A stretch of DNA of 64,000 nt from JBBIRG01 sp964410965 (GTDB lineage: Bacteria; CLD3; SB21; JBBIRG01), in assembly GCA_964410965.1 (NCBI GenBank), contig CAYPIY010000005.1:283665-347664 (forward strand), given 5' to 3'. Positions 16,557 to 25,286 of this stretch are shown here, piece after piece. Both the position numbers and the translations under genes were made by a program. How positions within the stretch are numbered: the stretch's first letter is position 1; the number at the start of each line of letters is the position of its first letter. Under the pieces are notes generated by a model. It worked only from the letters and a program-made list of their open reading frames with translations, ran no database searches and had not been told where the DNA came from.

Positions 16557-18017
16557 TCAGCGCTTTATTCTGCGTACCAGGCTGCCGTTATGATCTTTAA
16601 TATCCACCCTCAGCGGCATTTGTCCCAGCGCATGCGTGGCGCAGGCGTTGCAGGGATCGTAGGCGCGGAAGGCCATCTCGATTTTATTCAGCAGTCCGTC
16701 GGAGATTTGTCCCTTGCTGATCAGTCCTTTCGCGGCTTTGTCCACGCTCATCGCGATGCGGGCAGAGTTGTTCTGCGTCGCGACAATCAGATTGCATTTC
16801 GTCATGATGCCGCGCTCGTCGGTTTCATAATGATGGAACAGCGTTCCCCGCGGGGCTTCCACGACGCCCACGCCGACGGTCGGCTTCTCGAACGGGATGA
16901 CGCGGATATGATCGCTGGTGATTTCAGGATCATGAATGAGTTCAACAATTTTCTCTGCGGCCTGCACCATTTCGATGACGCGCGCGTAATGATTCGCCAG
17001 CGTGTGGTGCACCGGTTTCGCGCCGAGAATTTTGTAAAATTCCTCATACGCTTCCTGCGCTCTCGGCGTGGCCATCCCGTCGGATACGTTCAAACGGGCC
17101 AGGGGAGCCACCGCGTATAAGCTGGTGTCCTTGCCGTCCGTAAACCCTCGCCAGCCAAGCGGTTTCAGGTACGGGAATTTAACGTAACTCCACGGCTCCA
17201 CGCGCTCAGCAACGTAATCGGCGTATTTGTCGGCTGTGAATTTAGCGTATTCCTTGCCTTCGGTGTCCACCACGCGGATCTTGCCGTCATAAAAATTAAC
17301 TTTGTTGTTATCGTCCACAAGACCCATATAATACGTACGGTGCGTGTACGCGTCGGATGTGATCATCCTGACGTATTCTTCATTTTTCAAAACGATATCG
17401 TGGAACACCTGAAGCGTGAACAGCGCGAATTCGAGCCCGTCTTTGGCGAGTTCCTGGTATTTCGGCAGGTCCTGTTTCGTGAGTCCTTTTGCGACGCCGC
17501 CGGGCAGGCCGAACACGGGATGAATGATCTTTCCGCCGAGATACGTGATCAGTTCGCGCAAACGCCGGCGCATGGAAATCACTTTGATGCCTGTATCCAC
17601 GCCGACTTTCCCGACTACGCCGAGCACGTTGCGCAGTTCCTTGGACGCTTCGACGCCGACAATGAAATCCGGTCCGCCGAGGACGTATACATGCAGCGCG
17701 TGATCCTCAAGCATGAACGTATTGTAGATCAGTTCGCGCAGTTTCTTCGCCGGGGACGTCGGTTCGATTTTGTACAGCGCGTCCAACGCTTTCGTGCCGG
17801 CCATGTGATGCGCCGTGGGACAGACTCCGCAGATACGGCTGGTGATCTGAGGCATATCCTCCGCGGGACGGCCGAGACTGAAGATCTCGAATCCCCGCAG
17901 TTCGGGAATCTGGTAATACGCGTGATCCACGTCGCCCTGTTCGTTCAGGAAAATGTCAATTTTTCCGTGCCCTTCCAGGCGCGTGATCGGATCGATGGTG
18001 ACTTTTCTGGTTTGCAT
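16557..18017 (-). CDS. mvhA: [NiFe] hydrogenase large subunit, MvhA type
   Basis: 486 residues from the ATG at 18017, preferred over a TTG at 18038 because AAGG lies 6 nt upstream. The four active-site cysteines are in RICGVC (about 63 and 66) and DPCNAC (about 456 and 459). The N-terminal ITRLEGHGKI motif is also typical. A 24-residue tail follows the DPCNACATH motif and would be removed by a maturation endopeptidase after nickel insertion. No such protease is encoded nearby. The subunit carries the Ni-Fe centre that splits H2. With mvhD and mvhG upstream it matches group 3 methyl-viologen-reducing hydrogenases, which feed electrons to HdrA. It is the last gene of the hdr-mvh operon. Confidence 0.93.
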   Translation of the reverse strand: MQTRKVTIDPITRLEGHGKIDIFLNEQGDVDHAYYQIPELRGFEIFSLGRPAEDMPQITSRICGVCPTAHHMAGTKALDALYKIEPTSPAKKLRELIYNTFMLEDHALHVYVLGGPDFIVGVEASKELRNVLGVVGKVGVDTGIKVISMRRRLRELITYLGGKIIHPVFGLPGGVAKGLTKQDLPKYQELAKDGLEFALFTLQVFHDIVLKNEEYVRMITSDAYTHRTYYMGLVDDNNKVNFYDGKIRVVDTEGKEYAKFTADKYADYVAERVEPWSYVKFPYLKPLGWRGFTDGKDTSLYAVAPLARLNVSDGMATPRAQEAYEEFYKILGAKPVHHTLANHYARVIEMVQAAEKIVELIHDPEITSDHIRVIPFEKPTVGVGVVEAPRGTLFHHYETDERGIMTKCNLIVATQNNSARIAMSVDKAAKGLISKGQISDGLLNKIEMAFRAYDPCNACATHALGQMPLRVDIKDHNGSLVRRIKR

Positions 18018-18045
18018 GTAAGACCTTGAATATTTCAATTCTTTT

Positions 18046-18116
18046 CTTCACACTGAGCGAAGTCGAAGTGTGAAGTTATAATACGATTCATGGTTCGACT
18101 TCGCTCACAATGAATC
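18046..18116. repeat. REP-like compound inverted repeat
   Basis: Three nested pairings are visible. CTTCACACT (18046-18054) pairs with AGTGTGAAG (18067-18075). GATTCAT (18085-18091) pairs with ATGAATC (18110-18116). The 14-mer TGAGCGAAGTCGAA (18054-18067) is exactly complementary to TTCGACTTCGCTCA (18094-18107). It sits between mvhG and mvhA inside the operon, so it would fold in the mRNA. Confidence 0.8.
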
Positions 18117-18129
18117 GGTTTTTTAATGT

Positions 18130-19101
18130 TTATTCTTTACCCATTTTTCCCCGCAATATCGACTTCGCCAGTCCGTAGCGGTAGAACGAGCCGACGGGAT
18201 CGGGAATGCCTTCCAGCACGGAATCAATGTCACTTTCTTCGGTCGGCTTGATGGACGAACAAATCGACGACAGCATTTTCGCGCCCTGGTCTTGTACACG
18301 CGAAGTCGGACCGAAACAGCCGGTGCAGGGCATGTTGCCGTTGACGCACTGAGCTTCGCATCCTCCGCGCGTGGCCGGGCCCATGCAGACGACGCCCTGC
18401 GCGAGAAAGCATTTCGTCGCGTCCATCAGAGTCATATGCGGACGTTTGAATTCCGTATACGCGACATCGGCCGGCTTGCTGTCCTTGCGGGGGCATTCGT
18501 CGCACAACGCGATATCCGGCGCGAGTACGGAGCCTTTCGGCGGAAGCCTGCCTTCGAGCAGCGCCATCACGGCTTCTTTCAGGAGTTTCGGCGTCGGCGC
18601 GCAGCCGGGAATGTAATATTCCACATCTACCACCTGATCTAATGAGCGGACCCGCCGGTGCATGCCGGGAAGCGTGACTTCGCGGCCCTGATCGTTAAAG
18701 CGCTCCACAGGCAGGCGATTCTCGGAATTTTCCGTCGTAGGCGATTCATCATACACATACCGGAAAATCTGATCCCGTGAAAACTGGTTGGCCAGCGACG
18801 GAATGCCTCCGAGATGAGCGCAGGAACCGTAAGCGATGAGGAATTTGCTCTTGCGCCTCAGCAGACGCGCCATTTCAGCCTGTTCGCTGGTCCGTACGGC
18901 GCCGTTGATGAATGTCGCCGTAATGGATTGATCGTCCATTTCCTCGATGTCGCTCTTTTTGAAATCCATCGCGACCGGCCAGAAAACGATATCGATTTTG
19001 CCCGTCAGCATGAGGATATCTTCCGCGAGATCAACGATGGATTCTTCGCAGCCGCCGCACGACGCGCACCAGTAAAATCCGATTTTAGGTTTATCCGACA
19101 T
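18130..19101 (-). CDS. mvhG: [NiFe] hydrogenase small subunit, MvhG type
   Basis: 323 residues from the ATG at 19101. The open frame runs to 19164, but AGGAGG lies 9 nt before the inner ATG, which begins MSDKPKIGFYWCASCGGCEE. Cysteines for the proximal cluster are in CASCGGCE, YGSC and IPGCAPTP. Those for the medial/distal clusters are in the C-terminal half (CDECPR, CFLAQGVVCMGP, GGCEAQC, CTGCFGP). The subunit relays electrons from MvhA to MvhD/HdrA. There is no twin-arginine signal, so the complex is cytoplasmic. The start overlaps the end of mvhD by 11 nt, implying translational coupling. The gap to mvhA is 112 nt and holds a REP-like element. Confidence 0.92.
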   Translation of the reverse strand: MSDKPKIGFYWCASCGGCEESIVDLAEDILMLTGKIDIVFWPVAMDFKKSDIEEMDDQSITATFINGAVRTSEQAEMARLLRRKSKFLIAYGSCAHLGGIPSLANQFSRDQIFRYVYDESPTTENSENRLPVERFNDQGREVTLPGMHRRVRSLDQVVDVEYYIPGCAPTPKLLKEAVMALLEGRLPPKGSVLAPDIALCDECPRKDSKPADVAYTEFKRPHMTLMDATKCFLAQGVVCMGPATRGGCEAQCVNGNMPCTGCFGPTSRVQDQGAKMLSSICSSIKPTEESDIDSVLEGIPDPVGSFYRYGLAKSILRGKMGKE

Positions 19102-19594
19102 GGCTGTGCGCCTCCTTTCCGGACGATTGTTGTTCGATATGTTCGAGTTCCTTATCGAGTTCATCGAATTGCTTGGGAAGCCCGAGCGGCCCGAGCGCTT
19201 TGACCTGCACGACCATTTCGTTGATCACGGATTTGACTTTGTCGCCTTCCGACGCGGAAATCCACTCCAAGCGGAACCGCTCTTCCTCGATGCCCATGTC
19301 CCTGAGCATACGGTTCAGCAGGCGCACGCGGCGCAATAATTTGTAATTGCCTTCGGAATAATGGCAGTCGCCGGGATGACATCCGCCGATCAGCACGCCG
19401 TCGGCGCCTTTGGCGAACGCGGTCATGATGAACTGCGGATCGACTCTTCCCGAGCACATGATGCGCACGATTCGTACGTTCGGCGCGTGACGGAGGCGGG
19501 AGACGCCCGCAAGATCCGCCGCGGTGTAGGTGCACCAGTTGCAGAAGAACGCGACGATCACGGGTTCCCAGTTCGGATTCGGATTAGCGGACAT
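19091..19594 (-). CDS. mvhD: MvhD-like iron-sulfur subunit linking hydrogenase to HdrA
   Basis: 167 residues. Conserved cysteines occur in FFCNWCTY, IMCSGRVDP and GCHPGDCHY, the [2Fe-2S]-binding pattern of the MvhD/FlpD family. In methanogens this subunit passes electrons from MvhG to HdrA. GGAGG lies 6 nt upstream of the ATG. It overlaps hdrA (19584-19594) at its start and mvhG at its end. The C-terminal part, about 40 residues beyond the usual core, is charged and probably helical (ELDKELEHIEQQ). Confidence 0.92.
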   Translation of the reverse strand: MSANPNPNWEPVIVAFFCNWCTYTAADLAGVSRLRHAPNVRIVRIMCSGRVDPQFIMTAFAKGADGVLIGGCHPGDCHYSEGNYKLLRRVRLLNRMLRDMGIEEERFRLEWISASEGDKVKSVINEMVVQVKALGPLGLPKQFDELDKELEHIEQQSSGKEAHSHVG

Positions 19595-21614
19595 GATTCA
19601 CCTCCATCGATTGGGAGTAGGAAAAATCGAATTTGAGCAGACCGTCGATTTCGCTGAAGATTTCCTCGTCCTCGAACAGGTTCTGGACGATCGATCCCGA
19701 CGGACACGCGGCTACGCAGGTTCCGCAGCCTTTGCACAGAGCCTCGTTGATGACGGCTTTTTTCTTGGCATCATCGAATGTGATCGCGGTGTAAGGGCAT
19801 AAAGGCAGGCAGGACTTGCATCCGGAGCAGTCTTCCTCGCGGATATAAGCGGTGTTAGGTTCAAGTTCCACATGTCCGGCGCTGATCAGCGACAACGCTT
19901 CCGCGGCCGCCGCTCCGGCCTGGGCGACCGTATCGGGAATGTCCCTCGGTCCCTGGCATCCGCCGGCGATGAAGATGCCGTCGGTGAACGTGTTGACCGG
20001 CGCGAGTTTCGGATGCCGTTCGAGGAAGAATCCTTCCGTCGAACATGAAATATTGAATAACCGCCGGACGTCCTGCGCGTCATGATGCGGTTCGAGCCCG
20101 ACGGCAAGCACGACCATGTCCACGGGAATTCTCCGAACGGCGCCGATCATCGTGTCTTCCACACGGATGACGAGTTTGCCGGCTTCCGCCTGCGACAGCG
20201 ACCAGTCGGTCACTTCCGCGACGCGCCCGCGGATAAAATGAACGCCTTCCTTGAGAAGTTTATCGTAAAATTCCTCGTACCCTTTACCGGGCGTACGCAT
20301 GTCAATGTAAAAATTATACACTTCCGCGTGCGTGTGTTCCCTGATCAGATGCGCAAGTTTCAGCGAGTACATACAGCAGACGCGCGAACACCAACGATTG
20401 GTCTTCTCGTCGCGGGAACCGACGCAATGGATGATGCCGACAGTCTTCGGATGATTGCCGTCACGGGTGAGGACTTCGCCGCCCGTCGGGCCGGACGCGT
20501 TCACGAGACGCTCGACTTCGAGAGAGGTGTACACATTCGGGTATTTGCCGTAACCGTATTCCGGAAGACGTTTTGCGTCGAACGGCTGGAAACCGGTAGA
20601 GAGAATGATCGTGCCGACTTCGACCTCCTGGAATTTTTCTTTCTGCTGGAAATCGAACGCCTTGCGGTCGCACGCTTCCACGCAGGTCTGCTTGCATTTT
20701 CCGGTTTTCAGCTGGATGCAGGTTTCCGGATCGACGAGAACAACCTGCGGCGTGGCCTGCGGAAAGGGTATGTACACGGGTTTGCGTTTGCCGAGACCCT
20801 GGTTGAACTCATCGGGATATTTCGCCTCCTTATACACGCACTGGTCGATGCAGGCCATGCAACCCACGCACAGGTCCTCGACGATGTAACGCGGCTTGTG
20901 CTTTACGGTGACTTTATAATTGCCTACGTAACCTTCCACTTTTTCGATTTCAGAATACGTCCACAGCGTGATATTCGGATGCGATTTCACGGATGACATT
21001 TTCGGCGTCAGGATGCACGCCGCGCAATCGAGCGTGGGGAATGTTTTATCGAACATCGCCATATGCCCGCCGATCGTGGCTTCACGTTCAACCAGAAATA
21101 CTTTCTTGCCGGCATTGGCGATAGTCAGCGCCGCGTGAATGCCCGCGATTCCTCCGCCGACGATGAGGACGTCAGGATTGACCGGAACCGATTTCTTTTC
21201 CAGCGGCTTGTGGAACCACACGCGCTGGATGGCCGCGCGCGCGAGGTCTTTCGCTTTATCCGTCGCCGCTTCTTTGTTTTCATGAACCCATGATACGTTC
21301 TCGCGGATATTCACCATGTGGAAATAGAACGGGTTCAGCCCGCCTTTTTCCAGGGCGCTGCGGAACGTGTGTTCATGAAGGAGCGGCGAACACGACGCGA
21401 CGACGATACGGTTCAGATTGTGTTCTTTGATATCGGACTGGATCAGTTCCTGGCCGGGATCGGAGCACATGTATTTGTACTCGCGGGAGATCACCACGCC
21501 GGGCATTGTTTTAACGTATTCCGCAACCGACGCGACATCCACCACGCTGGCGATGTTGTGCCCGCAATGGCAGACGTAAAAACCGATCCGGGGAGATTTG
21601 GTGTTGTTAGACAT
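19584..21614 (-). CDS. hdrA: Heterodisulfide reductase subunit A-like flavoprotein
   Basis: 676 residues. The N-terminal domain carries the CHCGHNI motif. A Rossmann FAD site (VGGGIAGIHAAL, about 150-162) and the HdrA signature around TLDCAACILTPKM follow. Internal 4Fe-4S motifs (CVGCMACIDQC, and the CIQLKTGKC/CKQTC region) come next, then two C-terminal ferredoxin motifs (CSGCKSCLPLCP and CKGCGTCVAACP). In known complexes the FAD of HdrA bifurcates electrons from H2, one path to ferredoxin and one to HdrBC. The organism is not obviously a methanogen, so the final disulfide acceptor is unknown. It overlaps hdrB by 8 nt and mvhD by 11 nt. Confidence 0.94.
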   Translation of the reverse strand: MSNNTKSPRIGFYVCHCGHNIASVVDVASVAEYVKTMPGVVISREYKYMCSDPGQELIQSDIKEHNLNRIVVASCSPLLHEHTFRSALEKGGLNPFYFHMVNIRENVSWVHENKEAATDKAKDLARAAIQRVWFHKPLEKKSVPVNPDVLIVGGGIAGIHAALTIANAGKKVFLVEREATIGGHMAMFDKTFPTLDCAACILTPKMSSVKSHPNITLWTYSEIEKVEGYVGNYKVTVKHKPRYIVEDLCVGCMACIDQCVYKEAKYPDEFNQGLGKRKPVYIPFPQATPQVVLVDPETCIQLKTGKCKQTCVEACDRKAFDFQQKEKFQEVEVGTIILSTGFQPFDAKRLPEYGYGKYPNVYTSLEVERLVNASGPTGGEVLTRDGNHPKTVGIIHCVGSRDEKTNRWCSRVCCMYSLKLAHLIREHTHAEVYNFYIDMRTPGKGYEEFYDKLLKEGVHFIRGRVAEVTDWSLSQAEAGKLVIRVEDTMIGAVRRIPVDMVVLAVGLEPHHDAQDVRRLFNISCSTEGFFLERHPKLAPVNTFTDGIFIAGGCQGPRDIPDTVAQAGAAAAEALSLISAGHVELEPNTAYIREEDCSGCKSCLPLCPYTAITFDDAKKKAVINEALCKGCGTCVAACPSGSIVQNLFEDEEIFSEIDGLLKFDFSYSQSMEVNHVR

Positions 21615-22509
21615 AAACGGGCTTACCTCCTTGTCCTGACTTGGTTTTGAACGCCGGTTTGACGAACAGCCGTTTCACGCCGAGTTCTGTTTCGGGAAGG
21701 CCGAGCGCGATGCCGAACAACTGCGAGAAAAACATCACCGGGATATCGATCTTGTGGCCGAACGCTTTGGTCATTTTCGACTGGTAGCATTCGAGATTGA
21801 ACTGGCAGAGCGGGCATGACGTGATGACCACGTCGGCGTGATGCTGCTGGGCTTCGTGAAGGATGATGTAGCTTAAGCGAAGGCCGACTTCGGGAATGGT
21901 GCCTGTTAAACTGGCGCCGCAGCAGCGGGTTTTCAGCGACCAGTCCACAGGCTGTCCGCCGAGCGCCTGTACGATTTTGTCCATCGTCATCGGGTTGCGG
22001 TTATTGTCGAAGGATTCGAACGGACGAACGGTCTGGCATCCGTAATACGACGCGGCGCGCAGGCCTTTCAGCGGATTTTTGATTGCCTTGCCAAGTTTAT
22101 CAATGCCGTAATCGTTCACGAGTACATCGAGCGGATGGCGGATCTTCACGCGGTTTTCGAATTTCAGTCCGGCTTCGCTCAGCGCCTTACGGATCGTGGC
22201 GCCGATTTCCTTATGCGTGTTCATATAATTGATGGTTTTCAGCAGAACCATGAAGCATGCGCTGCACGGCGCAATAATATGAACTTCCTGTTCGTCCTTG
22301 AATTGTTTCTCCGCTAGCGCGAGGTTTCTTGCGGCGATGGCGAACGCCTTGCATTCATCCACCGCCATGTAGGCTGTGGCTCCGCAGCAGTTCCAGTCCT
22401 CGATTTCGGTGAGTGAGATGTTCAGCGCTTTAAAAACGGCGAGAATGGATTCTTCGTACGCGCGGCCGGTGCTTTTCAGCGAACAGCCGGGATAATATAA
22501 ATATTTCAT
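21607..22509 (-). CDS. hdrB: Heterodisulfide reductase subunit B-like protein (two CCG domains)
   Basis: 300 residues with two CCG motifs. The first set is YPGCS, NCCGAT and APCSAC; the second is YYGCQTV, RCCGAS and SCPLCQ. In HdrB these bind the two noncubane [4Fe-4S] clusters where the disulfide is reduced. Both full cysteine sets are present, so the subunit should be catalytically competent. AGGAGG for this gene lies within the end of hdrC, one nucleotide separates the two genes, and its end overlaps hdrA. The natural substrate in this organism cannot be read from the sequence. Confidence 0.93.
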   Translation of the reverse strand: MKYLYYPGCSLKSTGRAYEESILAVFKALNISLTEIEDWNCCGATAYMAVDECKAFAIAARNLALAEKQFKDEQEVHIIAPCSACFMVLLKTINYMNTHKEIGATIRKALSEAGLKFENRVKIRHPLDVLVNDYGIDKLGKAIKNPLKGLRAASYYGCQTVRPFESFDNNRNPMTMDKIVQALGGQPVDWSLKTRCCGASLTGTIPEVGLRLSYIILHEAQQHHADVVITSCPLCQFNLECYQSKMTKAFGHKIDIPVMFFSQLFGIALGLPETELGVKRLFVKPAFKTKSGQGGKPVYV

Positions 22510-22510
22510 G

Positions 22511-23149
22511 TTACTTCGCCTCCTTCTGCCGGTCGAGCGCTGCCAGCAAAGCTTTCAGCGACTTCCGGTCTTTGATGCGTTCGGATTTCATGGATATGCG
22601 GCCGGTAAAAAATAATTTCATGCCGAGCATCATATTGCCGAAGGCCTTGAACGGATTGGTTCCGAGAAAAACTTTCATCATCAGCTTGCCTTCGCTGCTC
22701 CGGCCGTCTTTCATGACCTGGTTAAAGAACGCGTTGGCGAGCACCGGCGTGGGAAAGCGTTTCGGGTACACGCCTTTTTCGATAGCCTCCCGTTTGATCG
22801 CGTACATCACGTCGGTGATCTTGATGCCGCGCGGGCAGTCGCAGGTGCAGGCGTAGCAAGACGCGCAGAGCCAGACCGTCTGGCTGTTCAGCACTTCGGC
22901 GCGGAATCCTTCCCGCACCATCGCGATAATGCGCCTCGGGGTGTAGTCCATGTAATGGCTCACCGGGCAGGTTCCGCTGCACGTGCCGCACTGTATGCAG
23001 GAATAAAATTTTTCGCCGTGCGCCAGTTCCGCGATCCGGTCGGGAAAGGTATGGTCGAGTTCCTCCTCATACTTGATACGCCTCCGGACGTCAATTTCGC
23101 CGGGCGACGCGCTGACGGGAACATTCGGCCTGATGGTGGTGGGTTCCAT
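22511..23149 (-). CDS. hdrC: Heterodisulfide reductase subunit C-like ferredoxin protein
   Basis: 212 residues with two 4Fe-4S motifs (CIQCGTCSGTCPVSHYMDY and CASCYACTCDCPRGI), the HdrC pattern for passing electrons from HdrA to HdrB. A 40-residue N-terminal extension precedes the first cluster. The C-terminal part (about 140-212) is helical and basic. It lacks the transmembrane helices of HdrE-linked forms, so the complex is soluble. It is the first gene of the six-gene operon. AAGG lies 10 nt before the ATG, and no consensus promoter stands out in the 500 nt upstream. Confidence 0.92.
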   Translation of the reverse strand: MEPTTIRPNVPVSASPGEIDVRRRIKYEEELDHTFPDRIAELAHGEKFYSCIQCGTCSGTCPVSHYMDYTPRRIIAMVREGFRAEVLNSQTVWLCASCYACTCDCPRGIKITDVMYAIKREAIEKGVYPKRFPTPVLANAFFNQVMKDGRSSEGKLMMKVFLGTNPFKAFGNMMLGMKLFFTGRISMKSERIKDRKSLKALLAALDRQKEAK

Positions 23150-23673
23150 GCGTTTGCCTTGGGTTATGGTAAAAAGATCAAACAGAAATCAGTTGACGTT
23201 CAAAACCAGCCTGAAAACAAGAAAACTGTATTGTAATAAAGAACGGAAACAAAACGTAAGTAAAACGCTCAGCCCGAAAGGACTGAAAGACAGGAAAATA
23301 TATCATTTTCCATCAGATAAAAAAATGATATTTGTCATAATTTGAGAAAACCCCGGAACACGGATCAAAAGGATTTACACGGATTTGCACTTATAAACAC
23401 AGATTAAATCTATGGGATGCTTTTCTTCAAATTTTTTATTTTCTTCATGGTAAATATTTTTCTTCGTGACAATCCGTCCAATCCTGATATTCGTGTTCCG
23501 CACAGGTGTAATTTTTCATTGCTTAAGCGGAATTTTGTGATTAAATTATATCAGGATTTCTGAGAGATTCCCATATGAATACAAACGGAAGAACGGGTTG
23601 ATGAAAAGTTATTGAAAGCAATAACTGATGGAAATTCATTTAATTTTCTGAACTGAATTTAATCCGGAGGGCG
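23150..23673. other. Divergent intergenic region with a repeat element
   Basis: No convincing gene lies in these 524 bases. The region separates the hdr-mvh operon (minus) from the CsgG/PEGA gene (plus) and must hold both promoters; I found no confident -35/-10 pair. The sequence is AT-rich near both ends and contains the quasi-palindromic repeat at 23354-23500. Confidence 0.7.
23354..23500. repeat. ACACGGAT-family quasi-palindromic repeat, single copy
   Basis: Ends are an exact 9-bp inverted pair, CGGAACACG (23354-23362) and CGTGTTCCG (23492-23500). The left arm holds several ACACGGAT-like words and the right arm several AATCCGT-like words. The middle is AT-rich and does not pair. Related sequence occurs at 44180-44570 and from 63935 to the window end. 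Confidence 0.75.
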
Positions 23674-25167
23674 ATGATGCAAAGATATTTTATCATTCTT
23701 TTGCTGGGAATGGTGTTTTCCGCCCATACCCAGGAACCGAAAAAATCCATCGCGGTGCTTGAATTCCAGTCGAGCGGCGGGCTGGAAAAAAGTGAACTGC
23801 AGGCTTTGACCAACCGGTTCCGCGGGATCATGGTCCAGACCAGCGCTTTCGAGGTGGTAGAGCGCGAAAAAATGGGCGAGATCCTGAAGGAGCAGGACTT
23901 CGCCGTATCCGACCAGTGCAACACTTCCGAATGCGCCGTGCAGATCGGGCAACTGCTCGGCGTGCGGTTCATGATCGCGGGCGACATCGGCAAAGTCGGG
24001 CAGATGTACACCATCGACCTGCGCATGGTGGATGTCAGTTCGGGCAAGATCGTCCAGACCAAGTCGGAGGATTACCGCGGCGAGGTGGAAGGCCTGCTGG
24101 GCGTCATGCGCACCATCGCGAACAGTTTCGCCGGTCGGGATGATAAAGCCGCTGCTGTCACGGATGTGGGCGACATTTACATTATCTCCTCACCCTCCAA
24201 AGCGGCGATTTATCTCGACGGAAAGCTGACGGAATGGACAACACCGAAACTGCTCGAAGGCATTCCCGCCGGAAAGCACACCATTGAGGTCCGCAGCGGC
24301 GAACTGCTGGCAAAAAAGGAAATCGACCTGAAAAAGGGCGCGATCGAGAACCTTGACCTGAAATTGGCCAAACTCGCCATTGCCGTCAAAGTTACATCGG
24401 AGCCCCAAGAGGCTGAAATCTACGTGAACGGCGAATTATCCGGCACGACGCCGACCGTGATCAATATTCCGGTAGGGACGCACACCGTCATATTCAGAAA
24501 GAATGGCTATCAGGATTATTCGGAAAGCCTGACCGTGAAGGAAGGCGAAACGGCGAAAAGCGTAAAGGGTACATTAAAGAAAATCCATAAGGTCACCGTC
24601 ACCACCGAATACCCGAAAGAAGCGAAGGTGCGTACCGTTGACGTGCTGGTGAATGATGAATCCGCCGGCAGCGGTACGAAAGTGGATTTATCCCTGCCCG
24701 AAGGCAAGCTGATTATCAAGGTTCGCACGAACAGCGCCGACCTGACGGAATTCTCGCAGGCGGTGAACCTGACCGGAGACCTGACGGTGAACGCAAAACT
24801 CGTTTTCACCGACCAGTACATCGCCGCCCAGAAGGATATAGAGCTGAAAAAGAAAAATGAACTGGATCAATTAGCTCTGCAGAAAGAAATGGAGCGCAAA
24901 GCCAAAGAGGACAAGGAAAAGGAACAGCTCGCCTTAAAACAGGAAATGGAACGCGAGGCGAAAGAAGCGAAAGAGGCTAAGGAAAAGCTTGAAAAAGAAG
25001 CGCGCGAAAAGAAAACCGCCCAGGCGTCCGGAAAATCGAACATGAAATGGTACATCATCGGCGGAGCGGTGATCGCGGGCGGAGGCGCCGCGGCGGTTTT
25101 ATTAGGAGGAAAAAAAGGCGGCGGAGGCGGCGGACCCGACCGGATCAGCGATCCGTGGTGGCCGTGA
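23674..25167 (+). CDS. CsgG-like/PEGA-domain envelope protein with coiled coil and C-terminal membrane helix (copy 1)
   Basis: 497 residues; ATG at 23674 or 23677 (GGAGG is 3 or 6 nt upstream). After a signal peptide comes a CsgG/TolB-N-like domain (about 22-150; AVLEFQSSGGLEKSEL, EREKMGEIL, LLGVRFMIAGDIG). Two PEGA domains (about 166-232 and 236-300) and a third related beta domain (303-376) follow. A charged Lys/Glu coiled coil (380-448), a hydrophobic segment (KWYIIGGAVIAGGGAAAVLL) and a Gly-rich tail end the protein. Family knowledge links CsgG-like folds to outer-membrane assembly or secretion and PEGA domains to envelope scaffolding; the precise role here is unknown. The gene precedes a giant secreted protein, and the same pair recurs at 33389-44165. 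Confidence 0.82.
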   Translation: MMQRYFIILLLGMVFSAHTQEPKKSIAVLEFQSSGGLEKSELQALTNRFRGIMVQTSAFEVVEREKMGEILKEQDFAVSDQCNTSECAVQIGQLLGVRFMIAGDIGKVGQMYTIDLRMVDVSSGKIVQTKSEDYRGEVEGLLGVMRTIANSFAGRDDKAAAVTDVGDIYIISSPSKAAIYLDGKLTEWTTPKLLEGIPAGKHTIEVRSGELLAKKEIDLKKGAIENLDLKLAKLAIAVKVTSEPQEAEIYVNGELSGTTPTVINIPVGTHTVIFRKNGYQDYSESLTVKEGETAKSVKGTLKKIHKVTVTTEYPKEAKVRTVDVLVNDESAGSGTKVDLSLPEGKLIIKVRTNSADLTEFSQAVNLTGDLTVNAKLVFTDQYIAAQKDIELKKKNELDQLALQKEMERKAKEDKEKEQLALKQEMEREAKEAKEAKEKLEKEAREKKTAQASGKSNMKWYIIGGAVIAGGGAAAVLLGGKKGGGGGGPDRISDPWWP

Positions 25168-25203
25168 TAAAAGTTAAACATCTTAAAGAAGTTTAACTTT
25201 TAT
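25167..25203 (+). terminator. AT-rich hairpin after CsgG/PEGA gene copy 1
   Basis: A perfect 13-bp inverted repeat ATAAAAGTTAAAC/GTTTAACTTTTAT with an 11-nt loop begins at the stop codon. It has no strong U-tract beyond the stem, so it may be a weak terminator or an mRNA-end stabiliser between the two genes of the module. Confidence 0.5.
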
Positions 25204-25286
25204 TAAGTAATAAGTAAGTAAGAGAAAATATGTTATGTTAATAAACACATAAACCAATAAACCATATTTTTTTTAGGATAAATACC

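Noticed and set aside
20082..20996. 304-residue plus-strand open frame inside hdrA
   Set aside because: Antisense shadow of hdrA, whose motifs are complete; the translation has no recognisable domain.
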